From Gonocerus acuteangulatus (taxonomy: Eukaryota; Arthropoda; Insecta; Hemiptera; Coreidae): 64,000 nt of DNA. The DNA is taken from positions 105,488,876 to 105,552,875 of the forward strand of contig OX328125.1 of NCBI GenBank assembly GCA_946811695.1, given 5' to 3'. Positions 1-11,851 of the stretch are shown here, in pieces (position 1 is the stretch's first letter; every line of letters starts with the position of its first letter). Under the pieces are notes generated by a model. That model was not told where the DNA came from. It saw only the letters and a program-made list of their open reading frames with translations, and did not search any database. A program made the position numbers and the translations under genes.

Positions 1-12
1 ATGGCTTTTATG
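1..12 (+). CDS. PpV: PP6 exon, partial at window edge
   Basis: The first 12 bases encode the end of (Y)GFY and split an Asp codon at a GTGAGT donor (13). The codon is completed by AT at 91-92, restoring the PP6 segment [12 protein letters not shown]. Confidence 0.85.
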
Positions 13-604
13 GTGAGTAATTCGAATGAAACATCTTTATGAAATCTTTTAATGGAAAAATATCTCTTAATGGATAAATATGTTTTTTAGATGAATGTTT
101 CAACAAATACGGTAATGCCAACGCGTGGAAATACTGTTGTAGGGTATTCGATTTGTTGACCGTTGCAGCTGTAAGTATGAAAACATATTGTAAGGATTTA
201 GCCACAAGTAAACATGCTTTAATTTATTTTATTTTTTTCAGTTAATTGATGAAGAGGTTTTATGTGTTCATGGCGGTCTTTCTCCTGATATCATGACTTT
301 AGACCAGATAAGGTGCATTGAAAGGAACCAAGAGATACCATACAAAGGTATAGCAGTGATTGTTGTCATACCTGTTGGTAGAGCCTGCCGTCACTGGCAT
401 CGGTGAGAGTACTGTAGGCGAGCGCTTTGTACTCTCACCAATGCCAGTGACGACGGTCTCCACCAGCAGGTATGAAACAGTACATTTACTGATGGACCTA
501 ACCCTTTAGATTATTTACCTAAAGCAATTATTATTATTTTTTTTTTAACATGTTCCCTTTCCTCTGTCCGAAATATGAAGACAACCTGGAAAGTCCAAAT
601 GATT

Positions 605-637
<33 letters not shown>

Positions 638-1629
638 GGTTCTCTATGATATCAGAAAACCGTATTAACCTCCTTATGGTTTGCTGTTTTTCTAAACTTC
701 ATGACAGTCCTATCAAGTCCAAGCTTAACCCTTTAACGGGCAAGGGGCGATTACGCCTCTACCCACTAAAATTCAAAAATGAGGCGACCAAGGTGGGATT
801 GGCTCCAAAGCTTCCCGCTTGATGCCGGGGTATGCCAGAAAATAGTATTAGGAGCTCTCAGGTCCAAGGAGGCGAGATATGATGAAAGTGACCGAATATT
901 TGGCTCTTGCCCGTTCCCGCACCCCGACCGGTCAGTCTTGTGTTTGTGTTGGCTCTCTGGATTACTCATCTTATCCGGAAATCTTTTCAAACTATGTAAT
1001 AATTCTTTTACACATTCTAGATTAGGAATTAATTGATTTTAATTGAAATAAGTATATTGCCTACTTGTTAATCACTGATTTGTCTCATAAGTACCTTATT
1101 CTCGTGAGACTCTGGTAGGAAAAAATACTTTTTTGGGCATTCCTAATGAAATTTTAATCTCAACTCTTTCTGAAACGATATTGTGGGCTAGTATTATCAG
1201 GGTGTCTACTGCACGAAAAAGTCACGAAAATCACGAAAATGTCACGAAATGAAAAATAGGGCACGAAAATCACGAAAAAGTCACGAATTTGGAAACCATG
1301 TCACGAAATTTTTCTATTTTAAAGATTTCCCATCAAAGAGCTAAATTCAGCCAAGTTTCTGAAATTAATCTTTTCCCACTAAAACTGTGTACAATCCGGT
1401 CGAGTGAAAACTCGCAGGTATTAGCTATTGGGCTCTTGCGCTGATACCTGCCTTTAAGTTATGTAGGTATAGAAAATACTATTGATGATCCTCAAGTTGG
1501 TAGGAATTCCACATTTGTGCAGAACCATGTTCGAGTTAACGAACTTACCCATCAAATTAGACGAATATTCTTCAAAATGTTGTATGAAATTTCATCAAAA
1601 TTAGACCATTTTTAAGCCGGTGGGAGAGC

Positions 1630-1700
<71 letters not shown>

Positions 1701-4700
1701 GGGTGATTCAGGTCTAACAAGGGGAGTACACAGCGATGGGGTCACCGATCTGGACCAATTTTTTTCTGGTGATTCTACATCGAAAAAAAGTCTACACGTG
1801 TCCGAGCGTTCCGTCCTATGTGCCTTAGGAGCCGAGAAATAAAATAAAATAGGTTGAAAGTGCTTTATTTTTTATATCGAGTTTAGAAAATGATATCGAC
1901 ATGATTCTTTAACCAGTTCATTTGTTTTTTTAGAGTAGATTAAAAGAAAAATATAATCGTTAAACAATAATTTATATTTCGTCAAATATATACAAAAATA
2001 TGCTTACGTTTTCAAGTAAACTAGAATTATAAATTTTTTACCCCAAAAATAATAGCAGATTTGATATCAGCACCCCAAGAAACCCTAATGTGGTGAATAT
2101 CATTGAAAACAAAAAATAATGATTTTTCCAAGTCTGGAGACTAAAAATTTGTAAGCGAAAAAGTAATGTAACATTTTGAAATTCAATATCTCCCCTTGAG
2201 ATAATCCGATTTTTACGTGATTGAAATCTTTCAAAAGAAGAAAGACTCCTTTTTCTAACCATATAAATGACTATTGTATCATCTCAAAAGGTACTTGGAA
2301 AAAATGGTTCTCAAAATAAAAATAAAATGTAAACTTTTGTGCATATAACTTCTATCCCAGAACACGTAGAAACACCCTGGTTGGAAGGAAATGTCTCACA
2401 TTAGGGCCTTCAAGTTTGGTTTGAATCGGGTAAATATTCTTTGAAATATGGCCGGATTGTTGAATCTTTAACAAAATTTTAAGAGTCCCCCCTTAGCGAA
2501 ATTTAGGAGCTAAAGGTAAATTAAGAGCTATTTTCAAAGGCAATATAGATGAGAACGTTTAATATTAGTTTTTTATTAAATTATTAAATATATTTTTAAT
2601 CAGCTATTTTTACACTTAGAGTTTTGCCTCCGCCTCAAAAGTTGCATTATTTTATAAGCTTTAAAATGGTACCTCGTAGTTTAAGATAAAAATCTATTTC
2701 AATATTTTGTTTTCTGATTTTCTAGTCAAAACCAATAAATATGCTTCAGCGTGAAGGAGCAATTCTTTAATTTCACACGATTATGGCGATGTCCCTTCCT
2801 TCCCAAACTACATGACGTTTATTACACAAGCCCATCTACCAAATATTAACGCACTCTGCTTTTAAATGGATGGTTGATTGTGGATGAACAGTGAATTTCA
2901 TAACCATTCCCTCACTGCGTACACACATTTTTTGCTCTGAATAAGGATAGGATGACAATTCGGAATCAAGGGTGAAAGAATTTAGAAGAACATATTGGGA
3001 ATAAATACCATTATTGTAAATACAATGAATACATGTACATATTAAATGGTTATGGCTTGAGGATCTTGTTAATATTGATTATATTCTATTTAATTAAATA
3101 TATGCTTATAAGTAAACTGGGTTATACATTACAATAATTTGAAATTGTATACCGAAAACACTCTCCTGTAGATAAAATGTGAAAAAAAAATCCATTTAAA
3201 TGAAAGGCACCCTCAAAAGTTGCTTAAAATGTTACCTCGTTTTCCTAGGAAAAATCTATAGAAATATATAGGGACAAAAATGGTTATTACTGTGGACTAA
3301 TAACTATTTTTCCAGTAGATTTTCAAAATGCCTACAAATATAAGCTTAACATCTAACTGAATCCACGGCATTAGGGAGGACGTCTTGTCTTTTAGATCTC
3401 ATGAGCTGGCACTGCTCCTGGATCCTGTTGATGAGTTCCTCCTTCGTCGTCACGGGCTCTGTGTACACTCTACTCTTCAATGTTCCCAATACATGGAAAT
3501 CTAGAGGGTTGAGATCAGGAGGTAAACGAACTGGTCCAAAGTGGCCGATACAATGATTAGGGAATTCAGTGTTCAGCCATTCCGTCACCACGCGTCCATT
3601 ATCATCTGGGCAACCGACTATTTGAAACTAGAGTGAGTTGTTATTTGGTAGACGGTCTTGTGTGATAAACCTCATGTAGTTTGGGAAGGATGGGACATCA
3701 CCATCATCGTATAAAATTAAAGAATTTGTTAAGAATGGCTCGTTCATGCTAAAGCACCTTAATTGGTTTTGACTTAGAAATCAGAAAAAAATAGATTGAA
3801 ATAGATTTGTTTTTAAAACTAAGAGGTACCATTTTGAAGCTTATTAAATAGTACAACTTTTGAGAGGGAGGCAAACCTCTAAGTCTAAAAATAGCTGATT
3901 AAGATAATATTGGATAATTTAATAAAAAACTAATATTAAAAGTTCTCATCTATATGCCTTTGAATATAGCTCTTAATTTACGTGGTATTATTTCAATAAC
4001 GGGTGTTTCTTATTGGAAATTTAATGTAGATTCCAAAAATGTGGTCTTTATTTACGACGCATTGATCAGAAATTCCGAAAACTCAGTTTTTCTATAGAAA
4101 AGCCAGTAGTTTTTAAAAAAGACAAAAGTTTGAGTAGCTCCTCTGCATGTTGAGATAGAACGCTCATTTCTGCGTCCCTGAACTACAAATGAGATGTAGA
4201 ATAAACCCCTAAAGTTATGACACCTCACTATGGCAATCACTCAATCACTGACCTATCATCCGCCAGCCGAAACCACTCGACAGAAAGATTTGAAATTTTG
4301 CCTGGACACTCTTCTTTAGCATGTAGATACTCGCTAAGAAAGGATTTTTTGATAGTTATTCAATATTTAAGTATTTTTTGAGGGGTTTAAAGTTTTATTT
4401 AGTTGGTTAGAACAAGCAAGCCTAGGCAGCATGCTTTGCCAGGATGATAAAAGAACAGCTTTTACCGTACAGTATCTATTTCATAGTATTTTTTTTTTTT
4501 TAATTCAGGTTAATTTCAGCTATGATGGCAGTCCTAGAAATTAACTGTCCCTCAAAGAGTTTACGCTATGAGGGACAAAATCACCATTTCCGGGATATGG
4601 AATACTAACAATTTAGAACTTGGAATAGTTTTAGACAAATAAAACGCTATTACAACTAAAATGATATGATCTTATTTGATTTATTTTTAAGGGTTTTAAG

Positions 4701-7700
4701 ACACATTTTTACCATAAAATCAAAATTTCGGGGGGGGGGGGGGGCTGCAGACCCCTCAGCCCCCTCTTATATACGCCCATGCGTTATCTATGGTAACCTA
4801 TAGATAACGGGTTATCGTTAGATTATCTGTTTCTTGACACTGATCCGGAGCGCCCCAGTGTCAAGAAACATTATACTTTGATTATGACGGGATCCAAACT
4901 ATAATAAACTGCAAAAAATTATGAAGTAGCGTTAATTTTGCTGATACATTAATTAACGCATTAAAGTAACTACTTACCTGCCGTGACGAAGCACAGGTAT
5001 TCGGCTAGTAGTTTTATTTATTTATTGGTTCTTTGTTGTAGGGCAATACCCATTAACATTTTTAAATATTTTAAGTAGACTGGTTCAATTGCCCCGTGTC
5101 TCAAAGACACCCCTCTCCCCCTAATCTCTGATGCTGCGAAGAAAGAAATAAGAATTCCAAAAATGATTGCTTTGAAGACATCCATTATTTACATATATTT
5201 TTATTTTTCTTAATTCATATTAAAAAATAAAATTTGTTGTTCTATGTCCCGGAGGCCCAGTGGTTGTGATTGTTAAGGCGTGATCACTTAACACTCCGTG
5301 CCAAGGGTCGTGGGTTCGATTCCCACTATGAGGTAGCGGCTTTTCTTTAGGAAAAAGAAAAGTTATCAGCCCTATCCTGGCTATAACAGAGTGGTAACCT
5401 ATAGATAACCCGTCCTAAACTTCTTAGTTAATAATAATAGACGTTAAAATTTTAATTTATTAATATTCAGAGGTTCTCATGGAGATTTAAATATTGAAAT
5501 TGAGGAGTATTTAGGCCCAGGGCACACCGTGAGACTGTAACTGCAGTTGCAAACCAGTGGAACGCGCAACTTCGACCTCGGCTATGTATTTGAATGGGCA
5601 GGCGCATACGACGCAACCTCGTTTTTGACGATTTCAAACCAGTCCCTTGAAACTGTGGGTCCGCGGTTGGAGTTTCGTTGTACGAGACCAAGTGATGGTT
5701 AGCCGGTGTTTTAACAGCCATATAGTGCCAATGGTTAAAATAATTTAAAACTTAAGGCCGCTTTGGACTAATTTTACGTATTTTTATATACCCTGCCAGA
5801 CAAAAAAACCGGCGCACCTTGAATTTCTTCGTTATTTCTTTTCCAGGCTAATAAAGTTTGTAAATTTTTAACTCAATTGTAGTGTACATATTCAGCTTGT
5901 AGAACACCATAAGTGAAGACAAAAAAAAAAAAAAAAATATCTAAAAATACAGTGAAATATACAGCCATATCGCCCGCAATCCAAGAGCAAATGCCCGTAT
6001 CTAAAAACGAGATTTTGCATATTCGATAGTTTGACATGGCACGAACGATATGATGTACATTTTATACAGTTTTATTAATTGTTTTAAATGTATGTAAAAT
6101 TGCGAATTTATAGATATCACGGTAATCCGTTTAAGTTACAAATAAGTTTAAGCTAAAACTTAAGGCTTTTTCTTTTTTAGTGAAATTATTTTCTTTTTAA
6201 CGGGCACGAAATTTGCACTTCAAGTCACGAAATTGGCTTTCACGAAAGTAGTAGACACCCTGATTATACTATTATTATACATTATCCAGATTTTTTTTTT
6301 TTTTTATAAGGCGTATCAATCTTAGGGTAATGTCATCCAATTTTCATTTTTGAGTTCTTTGCGACTCGGATTTGGCTTGGCGACATGTATTGCGAGCATG
6401 GCCTATCGGACACTTCTGATGCCTGGAATGAGCAAGAGCCAAATATGAGGCCTGCCCCATTCATGAATACAATTTTTTTTAATAACCTGGGTTCATATTT
6501 AGTAAATGGTTTCCCCCCAGTCCCCCAAATGTAAATTAAAAAATTCTAACAGAGCTAGCGAAATGTGCCCGTTAAAGGGTTTGAATAGAAATTGTGTATA
6601 CCCGTATGAGCCACATGTCGTTCACGAGCGTGGTGGGACATCCCAGTGTCCTGTTTTGTGAACCACATGTGGTACACGGGACAGGGAACGTTTTAATAAT
6701 GACCAGAACTGATTGAGAATTTTTCAACTTTTTTTATTTATCTTATGGGTACAGTTTTAGGCTTATTTATTCTAAGAAATATTTTCGCACTAGTATTTCT
6801 AAAGTGACACAACTTAAAATAAAACTCAACTGAAAATGTGTGACTCTTGCCTCTGTAGGGAGAATAGCATTAAGTCATAAGCGCTGTGCGTTACCATGTG
6901 ATAACGCCAATAACTAGCGATGAAACAAAAATTATATTATGCACTAAGCTCATAAAATTGATTTATTTATATTAAAAATTGTTGTTAAAAAATAAACTCT
7001 GGCGCTAATGGCTTGACAGGAAGGGTGACACATGCTCCCTCTGGTGTACAAGCTCTGAAGCTAGGTACATGCAGTTTTGATGGTTGATAAAGAGACCATT
7101 TATTTTATAGTCATAACTGAAAAACACCGATTTTGAGTTGTGTCACTTTAGAAATACCTGTGCGATTTGCTATTTGTTATTTTGTTTGGTGTATTTAGTA
7201 ATATCACAGCTCAAATTGAGAGTTATTTTATATATTTTATAATTTACTTATTTATTATTTGTTTATGCGGTATTCATTTTTAATTACTGTTATTTTTTAA
7301 ATTAAATTGCGAATAATGCAAATTCAAAATTTTATAATTTCATCCAGCTGTACATCATCCTACTTTAGATAATTTATATTTGACTTCTATAATATCAACA
7401 GTTTAAACTTACTTATTAACATGGACGACAAATATACTTACTTCCTGCTTTTAGGTGCTTTCTGTGACTTAGTATGGTCCGATCCGGATGAAGTTGAAAC
7501 ATGGTCCGTCAGTCCAAGGGGAGCAGGTTGGCTGTTTGGAGCGAAGGTTACTCACCAATTCATGTGGGTTAATAATTTGAAATTGATATGCAGGGCTCAC
7601 CAACTTGTCCATGAAGGTACGATTTTATACATAAGATGCTAAAATTGATGTTTTTTTTGTTTTTTTTTTGTTTTGTATATTTAATATTAGCGCGTTTCCT

Positions 7701-10700
7701 CCCTCCCTCCATAGAGGAGAAACCCGCATATAACCAATGACCAATGAACCAATGATGCAATGTGGAAGTGCCGCCTCAAAATTTTCATGATTCAGGACTC
7801 ATAGAACACAAAAATAATGGCGGTTCAAATTTGTATATACACGATATCTACTGCACAAAGAAGTCATGAAATTAAAAATAGGGCACAAAAAAGTCATTAA
7901 TTTTGAAACCATGACACAAAATTTCAGTTTTACCGGAGTCTAACATAATCCCGAAACTTCTGCACATTAGTAATAGTCATTGTTTTCGTACGCCACACAA
8001 TTCTACCTGCGTCTCCCACCCCCTTCCTATGTTAGATTCCTTTGTTGTAGCATTTACACATAAATCATCCGATATTTGCAGGTATTTTTATTCATACTCA
8101 AGAGTTTTCATACAGACTTGAATATTGAGATTGTGTAAACTTTAATTTACTAAATTATGTACATTGGCAGCATATATTTAGCTAGTAATATTTTTAGAAA
8201 TATTGAGTTCTGCTATCAATGTTCAATATTTTTGAGCCTGCTAATTCCAAAGTCATTCGAATCACTGTCAGTCAAATTTGCCTACCAGGGTTCTATTTTT
8301 TCAGTGAAATTCGCCCCAAAAAAAATCATAGATTTTATGGATTTTCATTTATACGCTTCCAGGTACATTTTTTACTGGTAACTGGATGCGGTGAATAAAA
8401 TTAAACCTTTCTAAGGGCCATATCTATAACCGTATTTGAGAAAAGAGGGGAAAATATAATTTTCTTGAGATTCATATATTTTCTTAAATATCCCAAAACT
8501 TGTCAGGAAATCGTGGTAAGTGTATGGCACCTTTTGAAAGGTTAATTAATTTCCTATAAAAATGGTTCTAATGCAAATTTTAATAAAGCAAACTTATTCT
8601 GATAAATTTGTTCTTAAAATTTGAGTGTCTTTTTTGTTCTTTTGGACTTATTTGTTGCCTCAGCTTCAGTTTTTAATTGTTTGTTGTTAATTATTTTTGC
8701 ATCATTTACAGTAAAACAAGATCAGTGAATGGGAAGCATGTTTATATTTCTTGTTGTTTTTAATAGAGGTATCCTTTAGAACAGGGTTTCCCAACCTTTA
8801 TTTCGCTGAGCCTCCCCTAAACAGAAATAATATTTTCATGCCCCCCTAAGTTAATTTGTAATAACACAAACTAGGTTATGAGTAAAAATGATTACTACTT
8901 TTAGGACATAAGTAATTACTAATATAAGAATAACTTAAAACTAATGGTGCTAATGACCGCCCACCGTAGTAGATGCACCAAAAAAAAAAAACAAAAAAAA
9001 AAAAAAAAAAAAACTTAAAACTAAATTTTACGTGCAAGTAGCTTTAACAACAAAGTTTAATATACCAAAAAATTTCCCTTTTATTTGGGAGATAAAACAA
9101 TTTCACATTTAAATATCTCACTTAATAAATTTGAAATGATTTTACGAGTGATATATAGATAGATAGTGGGAAGCTGGGGTGGGGGACACGTCACAAGTCA
9201 TGTTTTGACTTGACTTGAATGGCAATTCGGAACAGTTAATGTACCTATGTGTTATATACATATTATTTTCGGAAATGTATACGAAAAGATTATGCCCCCC
9301 CCCCCTGAATGGTTGGGAAGTCCTGCTTTAGAAAAACATTAGTCGAGGAGGTAGAGAGAGTAATTTCCACTTACAAGGGGAGTACACGACGTGCCCCTCT
9401 CAGATTCGAACGAGAATGTTTGTATGTGTAGTACATAGCTAGAAAAAGGTCCTGTTAAAGTGAGAAAACACACTTCTCAAGCATTCGGCTAAAAAAAAAA
9501 AAAAAAAATTTTTGAAAATTTACCTGGGGCTCTTAAGCCGTTCCGATCAAACTTATTCCAAGCACCTTGGTAGATCAGTTGGTAGCGTTCTACCTTCATA
9601 ACCCCAAGATCGCTGGATCGAATCTCGTTGTTTATTAATATTTTTTTAAATTTTATTTTTGTGTATTTTTTTTTTGTTCTTAAGAACATTTTATAACAAT
9701 AATAAATAAATATTAAAGTTTTTTTAATGATTGACAGTTAATTTTTAACATTTTGTTCAGTACATTAAAAGAAAATTCGAATGTTATAAATCTTTCATAT
9801 GTCCAGGGGTTGATAGCTGTTAGTCTTGATAAAGAAAACTGACGAATGCAAACACAGTTAATACATTGAGGATTAAAGGCATATAAAGAAAAATAAGCCT
9901 TTGTATTCGTTATAAGTTGAAAGAATGAAGACAAAACATATATATTTTTAAACACAATATTTTTGAGGATGATAAAGCGAGAAAACACCCTTCTTTTACT
10001 TCGTAATCAAGCAGAATGTATTCTACTTTTTTCGCTTCCTTTTCATCTGGTTCATATCAATCAGAATCTTTACGATCAGAGTCATTTTCTAATTTCTGGA
10101 AAAAAAATATTTTCGTCAGCTTCATGTGTATACGAGAAGCTATTAAAATCAGGAATTAATTTTTTTTCGCAAACATTTGCATAGAGTTGGGAAACATTTC
10201 TTTATTTGTCTTACTTACAGCTATCAACCGTTGGACATATGAAAGATTTATAACACTAAAATTTTCTTTAAATACATGGAACGAAATGTTAAAAATTAAA
10301 TGTCAATCATTAAAAAATCTTTAATATTTATTGTCATTTTTTAAATATTATCCTTTTTCCCCCCAAAAAATAGTATTAGCCCCTAAATGCTCCGAATCTC
10401 ACTCTTCATTCCTCGCTATTTTGCTATCCCTAATTCATTTATTTTGTTTTTCTCTATTATCTTTAATTTACAAATTTCTAAGTTACCTTTTTTTTTTTAA
10501 TTAGAAATTATAATTATTACATTAGAAATAAAAAAAGATTAATTTCAAATAATTTTAACAAAATAAAATTATTAATTACGTAAAATAAGTATGTTTGTTT
10601 TTTTTAGATTTTTGTGTTCGGTTATTAGTAATATGTATGTATGTACATATATATATATATATTCTTTAATAAGTGCAAAAACCTTTACACATAACACCTT

Positions 10701-11056
10701 TGTAGCACTGATAGAAATTTTACAATTTAAATTTGAATAAAAATCTGTTTAATGTATAAGATTTAGTATTTCTATTCATTTAGGGAAATATTAAACTCAA
10801 TTCGATTCTTTGGGGAGGTAAAATTGCTGTAATTTAGACTTTTTTTTCTTTCTTTTTTTTTGCAGGTTATAAGTACATGTTCGACGATTCTCTTGTAACT
10901 GTTTGGTCTGCGCCCAACTATTGCTATAGATGTGGAAATATAGCTTCAATTTTAGAATTCAAAACAACCGATTCTCGTGAGCCGAAACTGTTTTCAGCTG
11001 TCCCCGACTCCGAAAGGGTTATCCCAGCCAGGAATACAACTCCGTACTTTCTATAG
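1..11056 (+). CDS. PpV: Protein phosphatase 6 catalytic subunit, C-terminal part (5 exons)
   Basis: Exons read at 1-12, 91-170, 242-347, 7455-7616 and 10866-11056 (TAG at 11054-11056). All junctions are GT/AG and phases agree, giving about 182 residues; the N-terminal roughly 120 residues lie left of the window. Visible PPP-family motifs in order: [10 protein letters not shown], the metal-site segment [47 protein letters not shown] and [11 protein letters not shown]. The C-terminus [16 protein letters not shown] matches the PP6 tail (TTPYFL) rather than PP2A (PDYFL) or PP4. The family is a cytosolic/nuclear Ser/Thr phosphatase working with SAPS-domain regulatory subunits. No catalytic residue looks lost in this part. 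Intron 3 (348-7454) is inflated by nested transposons. PP6 assignment is firm; expression was not tested. Confidence 0.95.
91..170 (+). CDS. PpV: PP6 exon ([14 protein letters not shown] region)
   Basis: Acceptor TTTTTTAG ends at 90 and donor GTAAGT starts at 171. It encodes [20 protein letters not shown] and continues DLLTVAA. The exon ends in phase 0. Confidence 0.93.
242..347 (+). CDS. PpV: PP6 exon with catalytic HGGLSPD motif
   Basis: Acceptor TTTTTCAG ends at 241. Encodes [16 protein letters not shown] and then [25 protein letters not shown] is part of the PPP metal-binding catalytic core. The donor GTATAG at 348 is off consensus (phase 1). Confidence 0.94.
367..474. repeat. Intronic imperfect hairpin (46-bp arms)
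   Basis: Arms at 367-412 and 429-474 are almost complementary (CATACCTGTTGG... against ...CCAGCAGGTATG) with a 16-nt loop. It starts 20 bp after a PP6 donor site. It could be a tiny MITE or a miRNA-like hairpin; no transcript evidence. Confidence 0.7.
1631..1700. repeat. (AT)n-(AC)n microsatellite
   Basis: About 26 AT units followed by about 9 AC units, immediately before a CAGGGTGATTC end typical of mariner-like elements. Confidence 0.95.
2500..3965. mobile_element. Foldback made of an inverted transposase-containing repeat
   Basis: About 2500-2860 is the inverse of about 3640-3965 (for example AATAGCTCTTAATTTAC on one side against GTAAATTAAGAGCTATT on the other). The repeated part contains degenerate transposase codons, so both arms are copies of one coding element inserted or duplicated head to head. 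Divergence is moderate with many indels, so it is old. Confidence 0.65.
3346..3793 (-). pseudogene. Tc1/mariner-superfamily transposase fragment, degenerate
   Basis: The lower part (3346-3591) is an open 81-codon stretch with [19 protein letters not shown]. This matches the C-terminal DDE-domain pattern PDLxPLDFxLWGxLKxxVY of insect IS630/Tc1/mariner-type transposases, followed by the usual TKEELINRI helix. Upstream in another phase is [12 protein letters not shown], also mirrored on the + strand near 2790-2830. Stops and phase shifts break the frame; the catalytic N-terminal part is missing. Not a functional enzyme. Confidence 0.7.
4590..4790. repeat. MITE copy, GGTATGGAATACTAAC / GGCGTATATA family
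   Basis: Shares GGAATACTAACAATTTAGAACTTGGAATAGTTTTAG-type sequence, a G-tract ending GGGGGCTGCAG and CCCCTCAGCCCCC..TATATACGCC with 39548-39812 and, inverted and shorter, with 27618-27725. Confidence 0.65.
5250..5418 (+). mobile_element. tRNA-headed SINE (family A)
   Basis: The head reads like a tRNA: a box-A-like GTTAAGGCG segment and a clear box B, GGGTTCGATTCCC, at about 5311-5323. The body ends CCTATCCTGGCT ... GTGGTAACCTATAGATAACCCGTCC. Inverted copies are at 30474-30583 and 33073-33236, with a worn copy near 23000-23090. Confidence 0.8.
6783..7166. mobile_element. MITE with TIR GTATTTCTAAAGTGACACAACT
   Basis: The left arm (about 6793-6814) is mirrored exactly at about 7136-7157 as AGTTGTGTCACTTTAGAAATAC. 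Weaker pairing extends outward through CGCAC/GTGCG. No coding capacity. Confidence 0.7.
7455..7616 (+). CDS. PpV: PP6 exon ([19 protein letters not shown])
   Basis: Acceptor CTTTTAG ends at 7454 and donor GTACG starts at 7617; phase 1 on both sides. It contains [19 protein letters not shown] and [12 protein letters not shown], including the conserved metal-ligand His region of PPP phosphatases. Confidence 0.95.
8782..9325. mobile_element. hAT-type MITE with 8-bp TSD
   Basis: The ends are CAGGGTTTCCCAACC and GGTTGGGAAGTCCTG. The flanks carry the 8-bp duplication CTTTAGAA at 8774-8781 and 9326-9333. An 8-bp TSD with CAG..CTG ends is the hAT signature. Non-autonomous; a truncated SINE is nested at 8945-9011. 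Confidence 0.9.
8945..9011 (+). mobile_element. 5'-truncated SINE tail nested in the hAT MITE
   Basis: Only the tail TGGTGCTAATGACCG ... GATGCACC plus poly(A) remains. It is flanked by the 13-bp direct repeat AACTTAAAACTAA (8932-8944 and 9012-9024), which shows target-primed integration. The tail matches that of the 5S-headed SINE at 40547-40732. Confidence 0.85.
9562..9632 (+). repeat. tRNA-Met-like SINE head
   Basis: A tRNA-like block with box A TAGATCAGTTGG, a CTTCATAAC anticodon loop (CAT, Met-like) and box B GGATCGAATCTC. Acceptor-stem pairing is poor and it sits among A/T tracts, so I read it as a SINE head or tRNA-derived relic, not a working tRNA gene. Confidence 0.6.
9705..10332. 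mobile_element. Foldback MITE, arms about 120 bp
   Basis: AATAAATATTAAAG at the left is the inverse of CTTTAATATTTATT at the right. Complementarity continues inward through the TTTCATATGTCC...GGTTGATAGCTGT block (mirrored at about 10218-10250). No coding region. Confidence 0.75.
10866..11056 (+). CDS. PpV: PP6 last exon
   Basis: Acceptor TTTTTTTTGCAG ends at 10865. Encodes [20 protein letters not shown] and the C-terminal TTPYFL followed by TAG at 11054-11056. The terminal Leu is the carboxymethylated residue in this phosphatase subfamily. Confidence 0.95.
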
Positions 11057-11851
11057 CACTTCCTGTGTCGCATGATCTCTTTCTTGAACAAATATATAAT
11101 CATTTCAGCCAATAAGAAGTGTGATCTGACAGCTGTGCTATTTGTATTCCATAATAAGTTAGTACCTGTGATCATTGAAATGTATTTATTTTACATTTAA
11201 ATAATTGTGTCGTAAATACAATATCGTGCTCCTTTAGGACTATTTTTAGTTCCAATGAACAACTGTTAGGTTGAAACTAAAGATGAATAGTTTCCATCTT
11301 TCTTTCCATAATATATAGATAAATGGACTTAATGCTTTGGATGTCTTAATTGCTTTGTTAGTAAATGTGATATAATTTGGTCTAATTGAATATAGATCAA
11401 CTATAAGACTTTTGATTAAGAAATAAAGATAATGTGTTTCACAATGTATTATATTTGATGTTAGATTAGCCATCGAATTTTAGGTAAATTATCCATGTGT
11501 TAAACATTTCTACTTGTTAAATTGTTAGTCACTAGTCATTTCAGACTTAGTGTGTTGAATAGATCAATGTATATTATTTTATGTAAGTTGAAGGTGAGGG
11601 TGGGGAAGGATCAATGGATTCTTGAAATAACTGGGAGGTGTTGCTCCACAAAATTGTTTAAAACATTAAGTTATAATTGCGACATCTCGAACCTGATTAG
11701 GTTCATTTTCAGGCATCTTAACGCTTTCCGGACCAATGGCTTAGAAAAAAATCTCTATCAGGGCCCAAGTTTTCTTTTTGTATAATTATTTAGGTGAAAC
11801 GCATAAAACAAATAAATAAGTGAAGAAACTTTTGAAATTATGTACTTTTAG

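Larger units (their letters stand above)
1198..6262. mobile_element. DNA transposon, TIR CAGGGTGTCTACT, 5-bp TSD
   Basis: The left end CAGGGTGTCTACT and right end AGTAGACACCCTG are flanked by the direct repeat ATTAT at 1193-1197 and 6263-6267. The subterminal region repeats short CACGAAAA/GTCACGAAA units. A second copy at 28776-29382 also has a 5-bp duplication. Its 5-kb size comes from later insertions. Superfamily is uncertain; a hAT variant with 5-bp TSD is one possibility. Confidence 0.75.
725..6583. mobile_element. piggyBac-like element, interrupted by later insertions
   Basis: The left end is TTAA followed by CCCTTTAACGGGCA. The right end is the exact inverse TGCCCGTTAAAGGG (6566-6579) followed by TTTG where TTAA is expected, so the right target site appears mutated. 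TTAA targets with CCC-starting ends are typical of piggyBac. Nearly all of its length is explained by the transposon at 1198-6262; no transposase was recognised. Confidence 0.6.
348..7454 (+). other. PP6 intron 3 filled with nested transposons
   Basis: The 7.1-kb intron holds, from outside in, a piggyBac-like element (725-6583), a CAGGGTGTCTACT element (1198-6262), a Tc1/mariner-like foldback (about 2500-3965), a G-rich MITE (about 4590-4790) and a tRNA-headed SINE (5250-5418). A separate MITE sits at 6783-7166. I see no coding exon of a host gene in it. Confidence 0.8.
7617..10865 (+). other. PP6 intron 4
   Basis: No host exon was recognised. It holds a diverged end of the CAGGGTGTCTACT family (from about 7841), a hAT MITE with a nested SINE (8782-9325), a tRNA-Met-like SINE head (9562-9632), a foldback MITE (9705-10332) and a short AT microsatellite near 10646-10662. 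Confidence 0.7.

Noticed and set aside
9562..9632. Functional tRNA-Met gene
   Set aside because: Boxes A and B are visible but stems pair poorly and the flanks look like SINE sequence.
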